A stretch of 64,000 nucleotides of DNA from Cantharellus purpuraceus. Lineage: Eukaryota; Basidiomycota; Agaricomycetes; Cantharellales; Hydnaceae. The notes beneath the pieces are model-generated. The model was not told where the DNA came from, did no database searches, and worked only from the letters and a program-made list of their open reading frames with translations. The stretch is from NCBI GenBank assembly GCA_025174535.1, contig JALBUN010000045.1, positions 3,224,001-3,288,000 of the forward strand, in the 5' to 3' direction. Below are positions 42,961-55,127 of this stretch, piece by piece. The number at the start of each line of letters is the position of its first letter. The first letter of the stretch is position 1. The position numbers and the translations under genes were made by a program.

Positions 42961-44177
42961 TATACTTGGATACCATATTGAATGTGAAAAATTACTAAAG
43001 ATTCATGGTTAGCAGCGTGTTGCGGCCGCGAGGGACCAGGTGCTCCACTACAGAAGCCAATAATATGGCGGATGAAAATTTGCGCCACTGTGTCATCAGA
43101 CAGAGTCTTGAACCAGGTCCGTCATCTTATCGTCCTGAAGCTACCTAGGACCTGTGCTACTAGGACTGTGGATTTGGTACATACGAGATCGTCACGGCGC
43201 CTGTTTGCATACTCAGATCCCAGAAAGGCAAAACGACTGGACGTCAACAGCACAACTCCTGGCTAATCAACATCATTTTGGGGGGTGAGCATAATGTACA
43301 AACTCTGTAGATACAGTGTAGCAGTCCAAGTGGCAGTTCTTAATGTAAAATGTAATGCCAAGAAAACAGAACAGCGCATGGTGGGTATTAAAATCGTTCA
43401 ATAAACTCAGTGGATATAAAAACAGGTACAAACACGGCGGGGAATTGAGCCAGAGACAGGAAAATTATGTGAGGAAAAATATGAGGAGCGTGGGGAGAGT
43501 TGGAGACACTGGCTTATGGATGTAGGCATGGAGCCGACTCTGCGAGACATTGCATACTGAATAGTAGGAATTGTGTCACTCGTATTCCAAGGATGACACT
43601 CAACTATAGCTCTATAAGAATCCGAGATACCCCAAGTCGGCAAACGATCGCTCTCCGGATATCGGGATCTCACAGATAGAAAGCGCATGGCCCCAGCGGA
43701 CAGCGAGACTACCTTAGTCACGGCAGCTGCCTATGAGCGGCTCCCTCGGTACTCTACATTGGCGTAGTCTCACACGTGGGGTCAGCGGTCTAGCGGAGTT
43801 CTAAGTATTGTATGATTGCTGTATACAATACGGATTTCCTTCAATCCCTCGTTTGCTTTGTTGAAAGCGAAATCTGGAAGTACTGTAAGACCACCTCCAA
43901 CCAACCTGAACTCACCCAACGGAAGCCAAAGACAGCGGTACATCACCAGCTTTCCAGTACTACTACACTGCCGTAGAGCAGGGAGAACGTCAAGCTCACG
44001 ACTGCTGCCTTACAAAGCCTACTGCGGCAAACACTGACGGAAAAGGAAACCTTTCAAAGTATATAGTACCCAGGTAAAAGAAAATACTAGTATACATCCC
44101 CAATCTTACGCTAACAGATTGCCACCTATAATTCAAGGGACCTACTGGTCGTGGCAGAGCGAGGGGAACAGGTCTAA
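42961..44177. other. Intergenic, no gene recognised
   Basis: Short ORFs only. The stretch 43820-44170 may hold decayed upstream exons of the phosphatase fragment that follows. Confidence 0.35.
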
Positions 44178-44453
44178 CCACTGACGGAATATGGCCGCAA
44201 GCAAGCACAGGACCTAGGCAAACAATTGGCCGACGTCCGCATCGATGAGATCTACACATCTCCGTATTCAAGAGTCAAAGATACTGCGCTGGCGCTCGCA
44301 GAGCACAAAAGCTCCCACCTCAAGGTCACTGAATTTGATAAGTTCATACAGCACGACGGGCCTGTCATGAAACGTTTGATAATGCAGGGGTATACCGACG
44401 AGGCACTCGGCAAGCGCATGGGGAAGTGGAGGTCTCCAGATGGTCATTCGTAA
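44178..44453 (+). pseudogene. Histidine phosphatase (PGAM-like) fragment
   Basis: About 91 codons read LTEYGRKQAQDLGKQLADVR followed by EIYTSPYSRVKDTALALAEH, the block after the first catalytic histidine in the phosphoglycerate-mutase-like superfamily. The RHG motif that should come before is missing (a stop lies directly upstream) and the frame ends before the second catalytic histidine region. It is either one exon of a gene I cannot complete or, more likely, a remnant. Confidence 0.6.
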
Positions 44454-44548
44454 ACATCACTAGAAGCACCGCTTCGAAGGTGATGTCCAGAGAAACTCTA
44501 TATCAACATTCTCTAACGCCACAAGAATGTCGAGATTACGGTTTGTTC

Positions 44549-45073
44549 TCACCGCACACGCTTTGACGAGCCATCTGTATTCTGACATGAACATAGCACG
44601 CAGGTCCGCCCCGTACGCGATGGGGCTTTCATCCCCGCTGCTGCCCAGTCAAATACTTTCACTTCCGCCTTTGGGGCTGGCGCTGGCACCTCGCCGCACA
44701 CGCTATATTTCAACGTTCCTTCTGCAATCTGGCACGAAAATAGCCCGCAGGTCCATCCCGTACGCTTGGGGACCGTCATCCCTGCTGCTTCCCAGTCAAA
44801 TGGTTTCAACTCTGCCGTTAGGACTGGTGCCGGTGTAGCTGTAGGGACAGGCGAAGATGCATGCTTGACGTCAAAATTGTACGTAGGTAGCTCGGAGGTG
44901 GGGACGGCAAGGGCGGTGTCACGCTGGTCCACATACTCGGGCAAGAGGGACGTCTTGGTTGTGAAAGAGAATGCAAAAGTCGGCAGCTCGCTGACGGGGA
45001 GATGGAGCACTTGCTGCTTGGCGAGCGCAATCCAATCTGTGTCCTCGCGTTTGCCTCCGTTCTTGAACGCCAC
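44549..45073 (-). pseudogene. Nucleoporin-like remnant with RanBP2-type zinc-finger repeats
   Basis: The frame has SELPTFAFSF and SELPTYNFD motifs followed by two repeats that begin FDWEAAGMTVP and FDWAAAGMKAP, each leading to a WTC or RTC start of a RanBP2-type zinc finger. In known proteins the finger is WxCx2C…Cx2C. In repeat 1 the second and third cysteines read Phe and Tyr, and in repeat 2 the second Cys pair is lost. It resembles the zinc-finger part of fungal Nup153-like nucleoporins. The damaged cysteines and missing remainder suggest a decayed duplicate. Confidence 0.5.
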
Positions 45074-45099
45074 TTGCTTCTTGACCGCCGCTCTCTTTC

Positions 45100-46440
45100 T
45101 GAGTCAACAATGCCGCGCGCAGAGAAACAAGACGTCCCTGAAGCCCGCAAAACAATTGGCCAGGGCACTCTCCAGTCGGGCAGGAAACCGAAGACGAGAT
45201 CATCGAGCTGGACTCCATCGATTTGGAGTGCGCTGACGTTTTTGGAAGTCCAGAGATGCGCCGCATAGAGATGAAGAAGACAGAGAAAAAGAGTACGACG
45301 GCGAAGTATCGACTGATTATAACGAAGTCAGCAATTTACTCACTCTCGAAGACACAATGGACACGATGGATACTCCTGGCGAGGGTGCAGTGCACCATAT
45401 GTCGCCTCCCAATGTCAAAACTTTATCCAAGAAGGAAGATGTTGCCTTTCTCACTCAATCTCCGTGCGACGTTCCTTTTCACCAGCCAAACGGCAACCAC
45501 GGTCGGTTGAACCACTCTAGCTCCCAGTTAGGTTCATAAACCCCTGTCATCACTCCTCAAAGGGATGCTCATGTCGCCCCGTTACCTCCTTCGTCGCCTC
45601 TCTCACCCTCCGAGGATCCGCTTGCAGAAGTCTCTGATTACATTAACAACGTCCTTCGTCCCCGAGGGGGCGAATACAGATGTTGAGGCGATTGGTCTCA
45701 GTATGCTCATACAGAGTTCCGTGAATAACTCCGGAACGCATCATGGAACGCCGCCGACCTTGAATCCATCCCCCCTGGCCAGGACGAATCCGAGGTCGTC
45801 CTCCGTCTCGTCACTATTGTTGTTGGAATCCCGGGAGCGCATTCATGGATACACGATGGTCCACAAACACTCATGTTGTTTTGTGCTGCCCGCTACTGAG
45901 TTGGATTAGACGCGGGATATATAAAGGAAGATATTTTCTTTTGGTAACCTCAGTCTTCGCTTTATACAAGACTGAGGTTCGTACCCCACCTGTTTTTTCT
46001 CGCACAGTTTTTTCTCCGACAGTCGACCCATAGTGTTTTCAACTCTAGGTTAGATACATATAATACACGAGTCTTCGCTTTATACAAGACTGAGTGTTTT
46101 CAACTCTAGTCTCCCTTGCTACTGCGCAATAGCTATCGCCTGTCCCGCCTATGTTTACTAGTCGTGACACAGATATTAACGCCATTATCGCGTCTTCATC
46201 TGGCCCATCAAATTCTTCGCATATAATGCCTATCCCCAGTGCTCCGGCACACTCAACGCCGTCGCCTGGCACAGAACCCCAATGGGCCGCTTTTTTACCA
46301 AGGTGGCAGTTCCGCACGGTCCCGACAACGTTCGCCTGTTTTTGGGTCAACTGGATGGAGGAAAGTCCCATCTTCGAGCCCCTTTGAAGGAAGAGGTGAT
46401 GCACCCAAAGTGAATTGCGTGGCGGAAATTCTTTCACCAA
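45100..46440. other. Broken ORFs and hairpin repeats, no intact gene
   Basis: Plus-strand frames between 45190 and 45540 contain a readable acidic stretch (DEIIELDSIDLECADVFGSP) that shifts frame, as in a decayed gene. Hairpin repeats lie at 45946-46109. Confidence 0.35.
45946..46109. repeat. Hairpin element with perfect 12-bp arms and duplicated pieces
   Basis: AACCTCAGTCTT (45946-45957) pairs perfectly with 45968-45979 around a 10-nt loop. A 25-bp piece of it (45952-45976) is repeated at 46070-46094, and GTGTTTTCAACTCTAG occurs at 46033-46048 and 46094-46109. The stem is the same as in the insertion at 37058-37351, so both belong to one small transposon family. Confidence 0.85.
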
Positions 46441-47331
46441 GTGATGGCAAGAGGAGACGTGTCGACGAAGAAAGAGAATCTTCTGTGGCACAGGCATCAG
46501 GCCTCGCCCAATGGAACCAGCACACGACCGCGGACGCCGGCAGTATCCTTATCTATTTTTAGCTTCAATGCATTCACTGCTGCATCTCGTTTCTTGGCTA
46601 GCACACCCGCACTGCCGAGCCCACTCCGTCAGAGCATGCGTGCAGACAGCAGTTCTCCTGGAAGTGCCAGTTCAGGAAGTGTAAACGGCGATAGTCCGAT
46701 GCCAAAGACTTTGAACAGTGATGGAGAGCAAAGGTCCAACGCGAGTGAGAAAGCGAGTGAGAAGGCAAGCGAAATCATGGCGGGGATTATTAAAGATGCC
46801 ACCAAGGATTCTGTACTTGAGGTAAGGAACCCAGACCAACCTACCAGCCAGAGTCTTACGAAGCGTACTCGCAAGGGTCCTGCAAAGGTGCCACGACCTC
46901 TACCCTGTCCTACGCGACAGCTCGCCAATTCACCGTGTGCTCCTCCACTCAAGAAGTTGAGCGCATTTGAGACCATCCAAAGCACAGCTCCACAGACGGG
47001 TTCGAAGCGATCACATACAGGCATGCCGCCTCCAGCACCCCCTTCAGTAAACGGTACTTCCAGTCGTATGGTGGCGTGTCAGATGGGTTCAAGCGCTGAC
47101 AAGCCTGTTGTCATTGACCTTGACGAGGATGAACCACACGGCCCGCCTACCAAGAAACATAAATCAGAGCAGTCGCCGCTCCCAAAACCACCAGAGACAC
47201 AAATGAATGTTCACGTCGAGGAAGTGAACAGGGCGGCTACTACCTCTGACAAAGTCAGTCGACCCACAGAGGTGGTTGGGCTTGGTAACGGGACCGAGAC
47301 TAAACAGACCCAGTCAATGCACCCCTTATGA
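46441..47331 (+). CDS. Hypothetical disordered protein
   Basis: A 296-codon frame rich in Ser, Pro, Thr, Lys with no fold recognised. It holds a SUMO-interaction-like acidic motif (PVVIDLDEDEP) followed by a basic run PTKKHK, and repeats of SEKASEKASE. The upstream 46239-46562 frame (SVAEILSPSDGKRRRVD-like) overlaps and may be an exon of the same gene, so the true structure probably includes introns. It lies among gene fragments and could itself be a remnant. Confidence 0.35.
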   Translation: MMARGDVSTKKENLLWHRHQASPNGTSTRPRTPAVSLSIFSFNAFTAASRFLASTPALPSPLRQSMRADSSSPGSASSGSVNGDSPMPKTLNSDGEQRSNASEKASEKASEIMAGIIKDATKDSVLEVRNPDQPTSQSLTKRTRKGPAKVPRPLPCPTRQLANSPCAPPLKKLSAFETIQSTAPQTGSKRSHTGMPPPAPPSVNGTSSRMVACQMGSSADKPVVIDLDEDEPHGPPTKKHKSEQSPLPKPPETQMNVHVEEVNRAATTSDKVSRPTEVVGLGNGTETKQTQSMHPL

Positions 47332-50197
47332 TCCGCACATTCGACAGTGTCTGCCCGCTGCTCACCTGGGCTCTGGTCAACAGAAGCATGGCATGCTGCT
47401 CGTGCGTCGGCAAGGAACAAATAATGAACACGTGCAGGAGAACTAAAATACCTTGTTATTTGCAGTGCCGAAAACATCGGAGAGTGGCAGTGTCTTCAAC
47501 TATTGTCCCTATGTTCTATCTGTGAAGCTCCCTCAACGCAGGAGTTTCAAAAACCATGTATGCCGGACATAGGGAACCACCGAGTACAGCATGTGAGTCC
47601 CTCGCGTTTTGAAGTGAAGCTGTAAGAATCCAACCACTAAAACTCTATGGCCTGTCCAGGATGACAACCTTATAGCTCGACAGAGGAGGATTCCTTTCAT
47701 GCCGTCTGGACATAAAAAGGCTGTACCTGCTCTTCTCCAAAAGTCTTTGGGCCACCATCCGAGAAATGTGGAGTGTCCTCGGCTACATTGATCGATGTCG
47801 CCTTGGCCTTCTGACTGACGCAGATAAGCAAAGATAAATATGTAGGTAGATATAGGTCGCGGGACTCGGAGCCCGCTGCGACCTCGGACTGTGGCGCGTC
47901 AGTCCTGTGCCGGATTTCGGCACCATCACCGCCGTCGCCATCCGTTGCTGGGAATCTGACCTACTAACCTGGTACTCTTGTTTTTTTGCTGGCGGTGCGA
48001 TCTTCTAGAGATAGTTTTCTTCCTTCCCATGTCAGATGCACTGCCAGTGTTGTTGGCCTGGGTGTTCTTACCCCTGTTATGATCTTTGGCTATGCTTAGT
48101 AATTCATGCAAGGTGACTGGGTTGCTTGCAAGGGGCATGTGTACTGCACATGGCGGGAGTCCCAAAGGATTTACTTTCATCCTTCAGACAAGAAGAGTCA
48201 ACGGCAATACCCATACGGCTTGTTGTTGGACAGTTAATCTATGTGAAGTCGGAAGCAGGCATGATCCTGCGCGGCCTGGACTCCGAATCGCAATTTGGTA
48301 CCAGCGCTTGCCTGCTCCTCATATGGTCGTCAACGAAGACTTGCCCTGCCCAACGGATAGGATCCGAACAACTTATGGGAATGAAGATTGTACGAATGCA
48401 AGGACTCATGGAAGCGTTCTCAGCTGTTCCTACGGTGTCAGGATGTTACCTATGCTTATGTAGCTTGTCACAGGTGGTCTTGCTCGGCGGACATTTGTGG
48501 TGGTCTCCCCAAAAGAAGTTCAAGGTCTCTTCAACTTCTGCGGTGCACGCCCTCTCCGGACACTAATTGCTCCTGCAACGATGGCGATGCAGAATCGTAG
48601 CCGTGTCACAAAATTTTTGCGGACTCATGATGAGCCCAGGAGGTCTCAATGCCACCGGTGCCCGAAACCTGACTTTCTGCGTAGCCTAGTGAAACCTGTG
48701 CTGGCTAGGTGGGACGTCGATGTCTTCCTCCAGTGACGGGTATCCTCTTTGGTGTTTGACATCCTGATGGATTCTGATGAACTCACTGTACCGCGGACAG
48801 GTTGGTATTTTCCTGTGGTGCATCGGTGGTTAGTACCGTACACCCCGAGCTCAACTGCGATGTTACATTGATTATAACATGTTCGTGTCACAGTTGCATG
48901 TGGCCGCGAAGTATTCGTTTGGATTTTGTTTGTACCCACGGCCGTCCAGGACACGATCAATGCCGCTGAGATGATATGATCTTCTGGCGATGCAGATTGT
49001 ATCTATGCCCTATTCCAAGCACGGGGTGGCGTGGTATATGGACTATAGCCCATCTCGCTATGGATCTGACCGGTGTAGTCCAATGTGTTCTTCATTGGGG
49101 TGGCGGTGGCGACAAATCTGTGTACCGTCAATGCCAGATGCAACTACGCCTTGTACGTCCTAATGTTATATTTGGAGTCCCGCTCGTGAATATGCGGTTG
49201 CACAATACACTCTCGTCTTGACCATTACTTTACAGAGACAATGAAAGGCTAGCTTACCCCACAGGAAAGCCATACCTCTGCTTGAATAGATAATTTAAGT
49301 TGTGTGTAGTTGGTGTAGTTCGGCATGATCCAGCCATCACTTCTTGTGTATCGAAATCTATTATGTGCCTGTGATGGTTTGGCAAAAAAAGGCCAACCAT
49401 GGAGCACGTGCCCATTTGATACTTAATGAAACTGATTATGAGCGCATCTTGGAAGACATCGGGCGGTGCCATACCAGTCAATGGTCCCTTTATGTTCTCT
49501 AAGAACAGGATGGGTGGCTATTCGTTGGCGATATGGCGAATACCAGTACGCAGCTTCTCAGGTGCCGACGACGATACCCCCTGGTGCACCACCATCCCCA
49601 TCGCAGTTGCTACGTATTCCCCACTCCCAAGCGATCGGGTATGGGATCGGGATTGCGCTGCTGTTGTGGGTCTCGAGTGTGCTGGCTGCGAAGAAGATCC
49701 ATTGGGAAGATCAGTCTGGCGCCCATCCCTCCACGTATTTACATTAACCAGCACTGGTCAGCGTAAGATGCCAATTGGAGAGTGTGGCGTAGCGCTGTAG
49801 CGGAGTCAGTCCCACGCGGTCAGATGGGCGATGTCATGTGAGAGAGGACAGAGGGGCGACAGACGACAGAGGCGTTGTCCGTGTGCTCTAGAATGCTCGA
49901 CGTTGATGTTATGTCTGGAGTGGAAGGAGGACGAACGTGACTTGACATGAACGTGATGGCCAGGGGAGGCTAAAGGATGTCGGCAGTATTGTGGGTGCCT
50001 GATGGTGCGGTTGTGATGCGTACCTTGTGAGACCAGCCGGAATAGGGACATTTATATCAATGCAGAAATCAAAGGCCGCACTTATCTCAATGTCCTATAT
50101 CTGTCCCCCTCTCTAGTCACACATCTTTCTTTTCTTCCCATCCTGTACCGCACACCGCGTCCTTCCCTCTCTTCCTCCTTGCGCTCCCTGCCTAGCT
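47332..50197. other. No recognised gene
   Basis: Overlapping ORFs at 48086-48566 (plus) have no family features. A hydrophobic segment near 49628-49690 (GYGIGIALLLWVSSVLAAKK) might be an ABC-transporter remnant but is too short to call. The last 150 bp are pyrimidine-rich and form the promoter of the phosphate symporter. Confidence 0.35.
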
Positions 50198-52645
50198 ATG
50201 TGGCTCACGCAGTGGGAGCTGCCTACCAAAATCGACCCGGACTCCCAGAAGCACGACAGGCATGCCCGCTACTCCTTGGATGAGAAGCGTCGAGCCGTCT
50301 TGGCAGAGGTCGACAATGCCAGTTTCAAGTAGGCTATCACTCTACTCTGTAGCTGTCCTGGGGGTTCACCATCGCACAGTCGCTTCCACCTTAAGGTGTG
50401 CTTTGTAGCAGGTGTTGGTTTCTTCACGGATGCATATGGTGCGCTATCATCAATTCCTGAGGCTGCCCAAGAGCGCTATTCATGTGTGAAACAAAGACTT
50501 GTTTGCGATTAACATCGCAAGTGCAATGCTTGGGAATGTGTATGGCCCGATAGGAAGTGAGTCATAGTCTCATGAATTCATGTCGCCAGGGAATGAAGGA
50601 TACTCGTAGGGAACTCCGTCACTGGCGCCTCTCTCACCAGCACGCAGGATTCTGGCCTCAAGGTCGCCTCTCCAGTCGGTACACTGGTGGGACAACTTAT
50701 CTTTGGCTGGCTCGCAGATATCGTCGGTCGCAAGCGAATGTGTATGTTTCAATCCTTAGACTATCCTCGCACGCACTGATGAGTACCTAGACGGTGTCGA
50801 ATTGTGTATTATTATCGTGGCAACTTTCGCGCAGGCCCTTTCGGGATCCGCGCACTCGGTGAACATCATTGGTGTTCTCGTCGTATGGCGGTTCCTTCAA
50901 GGGGTTGGAATCGGTGGCGATTATCCGCTAAGTGCTGTTATCAGCTCGTGAGGACGACCGTCTTCCTGTCATGCCATGATGCTAACGCTGTACCAGTGAA
51001 TTTGCCTCGAAGCGAATACGTGGGCGTCTCATGACCACAGTGTTTGCCTCACAAGGCTGGGGTGAGCACCATATGTACAGGCTACTTCATATTCCTCTGG
51101 CCACTCACACCCTACGCCAGGACAATTGTCAGCCGCCCTCGTATCCATCATCGTCCTCGTCGCGTTCAAAAAGCAAATCAACGCAGATACATCTGCGGAT
51201 CCTGTGACTATTGACTTTTGCTGGCGTCTCATTATCGGATTGGGCTGTGTCCCCGCCACGCTCGCGCTCTACTTCCGTCTGACCATCCCCGAGACGCCGC
51301 GGTTCACCATGGATATCGAGCGGAACGTCCGCCAGGCATCACAGGATGTGGATACGTTCCTGACTACGGGCACGTTTGTTGTGGACCCCGATGCTATTGT
51401 GCAGCGGGCTAATGCGCCTAGGGCATCGCGTCGCGACTTCATTGCATAGTGTGTATTATCAGACGTGACTTCGTTTCTCACCTATTAATAGTGGAATGGT
51501 GTGTAGCTTCAGCCAATGGCAAAACGGCAAGATCCTCCTTGGGACATCTTACTCGTGGTTTGCGCTCGACGTACGTGCAGTTGTTGGTACGCCGTGCATA
51601 AAGGTTCACCTTTTACGCTAGATTGCCTTCTACGGTCTCGGCTTGAACAACACCATCATTCTTAAAACCATTGTCAGTCTTACCTAACGCTGACATTACC
51701 CACCGCTGAGGTTATTGCTTGCACAGGGTTTTGGAAAGATTGGTTCTAATGTCACCGGCGGTCCTGCTATATATCAGACCCTTCTCAATTTATCGATTGG
51801 TAACGTTGTGTCAGTTGGAAGTGTTTTTGTCCATGCAGAGAAATGTCTGAGATTGGAATACCTACAGGCTTTCAGTCGCGGGTCTTATTCCTGGATATTA
51901 TGCGACATTTTTCCTTATTGATAGTGTACGTTTTCTCTCGTTGTCTTCTACTCATGTGGCTGACCTCATGGTACAGTGGGGGCGCAAACCCATTCAGCTA
52001 TTAGGCTTCAGTATGCTTACCATTATCTTCATTATTATGGTCCGTGCCCCCCATCGCATCACAACCATATTCCCCACTCACCCCGTTATTTCCTAGGGTT
52101 TCGGCTACAACGCCATTCTGCAGCACAACCGAGGTGCCTTCGTCTTCCTTTTCTGCCTGGCCAACTTCTTCGAAAACTTCGGTCCGAATACAACAACATT
52201 CATTATACCCGGAGAGGCCTTCCCCACGCGTTACCGTTCCACAGCACATGGTATTTCTGCTGCTACCGGTAAACTCGGTGCTATCATTGCCCAGGTGGGC
52301 TTTGGGAAACTCAAGGACATTGGTGGGCCGAATCGGGTAGGTGTCCTCGCATGAACGTTGTTGTGCAGTACTCCATTTGCTCACCGTCCGCTGCCACGCG
52401 CTCCTTCTTTTCACATTTGCTGCGCATGCGTGTAGTTCATCAACCATATCCTCGAGATCTTTGCGCTGTTCATGTTTACTGGTATTCTCTCGACTCTGCT
52501 CCTTCCAGAGACGAAGCAACGCACGCTTGAGGATATCTCCAATGAAAGTCAGGAGAACTTTATCCAGGGCGTGGCCGGCGCCATTGACCTGGGGCCGGTG
52601 CATGGCGATAGGCATGGGGAGAGCATGGAGTCACCCATTGACTAA
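50198..52645 (+). CDS. PHO84: Inorganic phosphate:proton symporter, Pho84 type
   Basis: Fourteen exons give 566 residues: 50198-50328, 50380-50438, 50497-50556, 50610-50741, 50791-50947, 50997-51061, 51121-51448, 51507-51570, 51622-51672, 51727-51809, 51868-51925, 51977-52039, 52097-52336, 52436-52645. All junctions are GT-AG. Major-facilitator blocks of the phosphate subfamily are clear: VAGVGFFTDAYDLFAINIAS, GQLIFGWLADIVGRKRM, GVGIGGDYPLSAVI, LLGTSYSWFALDIAFYGLGL, LSVAGLIPGYY and PGEAFPTRYRSTAHGISAA. Twelve membrane helices with a hydrophilic central loop. Acts at the plasma membrane as high-affinity phosphate uptake; members of this family also let arsenate in, which is relevant because the arsenic island ends about 7 kb away. 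No direct link is shown by sequence. Confidence 0.94.
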
Positions 52646-55127
52646 TTTAACGAACTGCTCAGCCTGTACTTGTTTATATCCTCCTTCGTCTTTTCCCCCG
52701 TCATTGGGTATCATGCCGACTGTGATTTCCAAGCTTCGATGTAAACGTCTTTTTATCTGTGCTGCACATAATACCCCACCCCTGACCCCCACGCTCGCTT
52801 TTCATTAGTTTGTTTTGCCCTCAGGGACGATTCTCGTCAGGACAATGATTTCTCTCGTTTACTAGTACAGCAGCCCGTATTTGGGCAGGTTCCTTGGGAA
52901 AAATGATACTACCGCTAGATACACGGCTTCGATTGCTCCGTAACCAAAAGAACCCCGGCCGAAGAACGGTTGCCCCTATGTGGTATACTTATATTATTCG
53001 CCGGCCGATACGTGTTTATCAACTTTTTTTGCACAGCTGCACTGCTTTGGGAAAATACTACCAACGTTCGTCATCGGCTAATAATCTCTGAATAAATAAT
53101 GTCAGTTTTGCCGTTCGCGGGACCGGTTCTAGCGAGATGATGCCGTTTACTTGAAAGTATTGTTGAGCGTCGGCTGGTGGCTGGGACAAGGAACTTTCCC
53201 ACCACCAGTATGGAGGTATATACCCAGGCAACGAGGGTCGATCGGCACTACGTGGATTGCATGGTGCGTTTGTCTTGCGCCTGTTTCGCCGTTGTGAGTC
53301 CGCAGGTTCACCGCCCCCACATGGCCAGGAGGGGGGAAGTGCATGCGAACAGCACGCTCGAACTTGCGTGGCAAGAATTTCAAAAGGATGAAAGAGCTGC
53401 CCCGGTCGAGTCCCGAAGACGTGGTGCCACCAGGGGAACTGCACAGCCAATGGGCTCGCTTAGACGGCTAATAGGGATCTTTCATTTCCTGGACGTATCA
53501 AATAAAGTGGTGTGGGTGGGTCATCACTGATTGGCGTGCGTGGGTAACATAAGACTTGTCTCACTAGGCCATAGTGAGGTCGCCGTTTTGCATGCGGCGC
53601 CTTATCGACACTTACCCTGTGTTGACTTGACTGTACTGTGTCCGTTGGTGGTGTACGGTGGGGCACTCTCGACTTGGGTAGTTGACTGCTAAGTGAGTTG
53701 GACTCCTTCCAGGACCTGGTTCCGCGAGTAACACTATCGTGATAGATTGATGGCAATCGCAATACTAGATCTGGTAGCTAGCAGCTTGTGTTCTCGGTCG
53801 ACTTGCCATCAATTGAAGTTGATACAGATGTCTTGGGCTCTGCTATTGCTCTGCGCCGAGCGCTGATGGTCGGGGGCCCACTTCCAAGGTTGCCTCGCTA
53901 ATGGGGATCTTTGATGACCGTAGACTAGACAGACGGGAGGCGTGCAGGAGGATAGGTAACTGATAAGCATCCGTGGGCAATGCGTTCGGAGGAGTGTAAA
54001 TGGAGATATACTAATCAACGATGGTGGCCGCGATCCTCCAATGGGGAGAATATCCCCGTAAAGAGTCTGTTTTCGGAATAAGTCTAACAAATGTATGTGG
54101 AAATCACCTCTTTATCCCCTGATCCTTTATTAGCGTTTGGCTGACTAGGTGTACATATCTGCTGACCCGCGGTGGGCATTCAAGACCGCGCCGGTCTTGT
54201 GGCGGCTTCGTCCGGCCTTGACTGTGCTGACAACCGCAAGTAGAGGATCTCGTATCCTTTCGGTGCATCGATGACCCTGGAAAAAATTAAGGATATTGGG
54301 GGACTGACTCGGCCTCAATAGCACCCCCAGCTTCACGGAAAGTCGTCCAGCTGGAAACCAAAGTGTTGAGACCTATTTTCGGGGTGGGTATACCTTGTGG
54401 TGCGGTAGGCCGACGCGTCTTCACTACACACCGAGAGATTGGTTTGCACGATTGGGACACACCCAGCGCTTGTGGAGAACTTGCAGCTAGCTTGCCGTCC
54501 GACTTCACACTGCTCACATAAATCTGATCCTCCCTGCCTTTGCTGTAAACTCGTTTGCGGCTTGCACGGTTGGTCCAAGCCGTGGACCCCTTGTGACCTG
54601 TAACCTCCTGTGGCATGAAATTGACTCATCTTAACCTTACCCAATGTGCATGACCCTTCCGTGTAGGCTCATGACACTCACTTTGCGATATTCCTCTTGC
54701 TGTTCCCGTGTGTCATCACCAACATGAACACCTGTTCAAACCCTCCACGCAAGGCGGCGTTTAGGGGCACGTCGCGGCCATGCACACTCACATATGTATG
54801 ATGCTGTATGATACATCCCATTGTCTCAATATATGGCCAATGCAATGAAATCCTCGACATGTCATTAAGTGATGTGTGACTGCAGGGTTGGAATGCATGC
54901 TGTGAATCCCTCAAAACAGTATCATTCTGTATTTAAAGATGTCTACTGAACAGTCATTGAGTCACCCTGAACATGCATGCTCATTGGCCTGGGGTTCAGA
55001 GTCCCTCACTGATGTGAGTTGATGACAGATTTTGTGTAGTCATGCCAATGACAGCTGGGCCTGCATACCTTGCAATGATGGGGCCCATCCATGGGCCTTG
55101 TGACATGTATGAGTGCATGAGTGAATT
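52646..55127. other. Intergenic, no gene recognised
   Basis: Short ORFs on both strands (for example 53058-53450 minus, 54287-54616 minus) lack family features. Composition becomes AT-rich after 54600, at the border of the transposon island. Confidence 0.4.

Noticed and set aside
49466..49747. Hydrophobic segment suggestive of an ABCC (Ycf1-like) arsenic-conjugate pump
   Set aside because: Only one helix-sized match and no ATP-binding motifs nearby.
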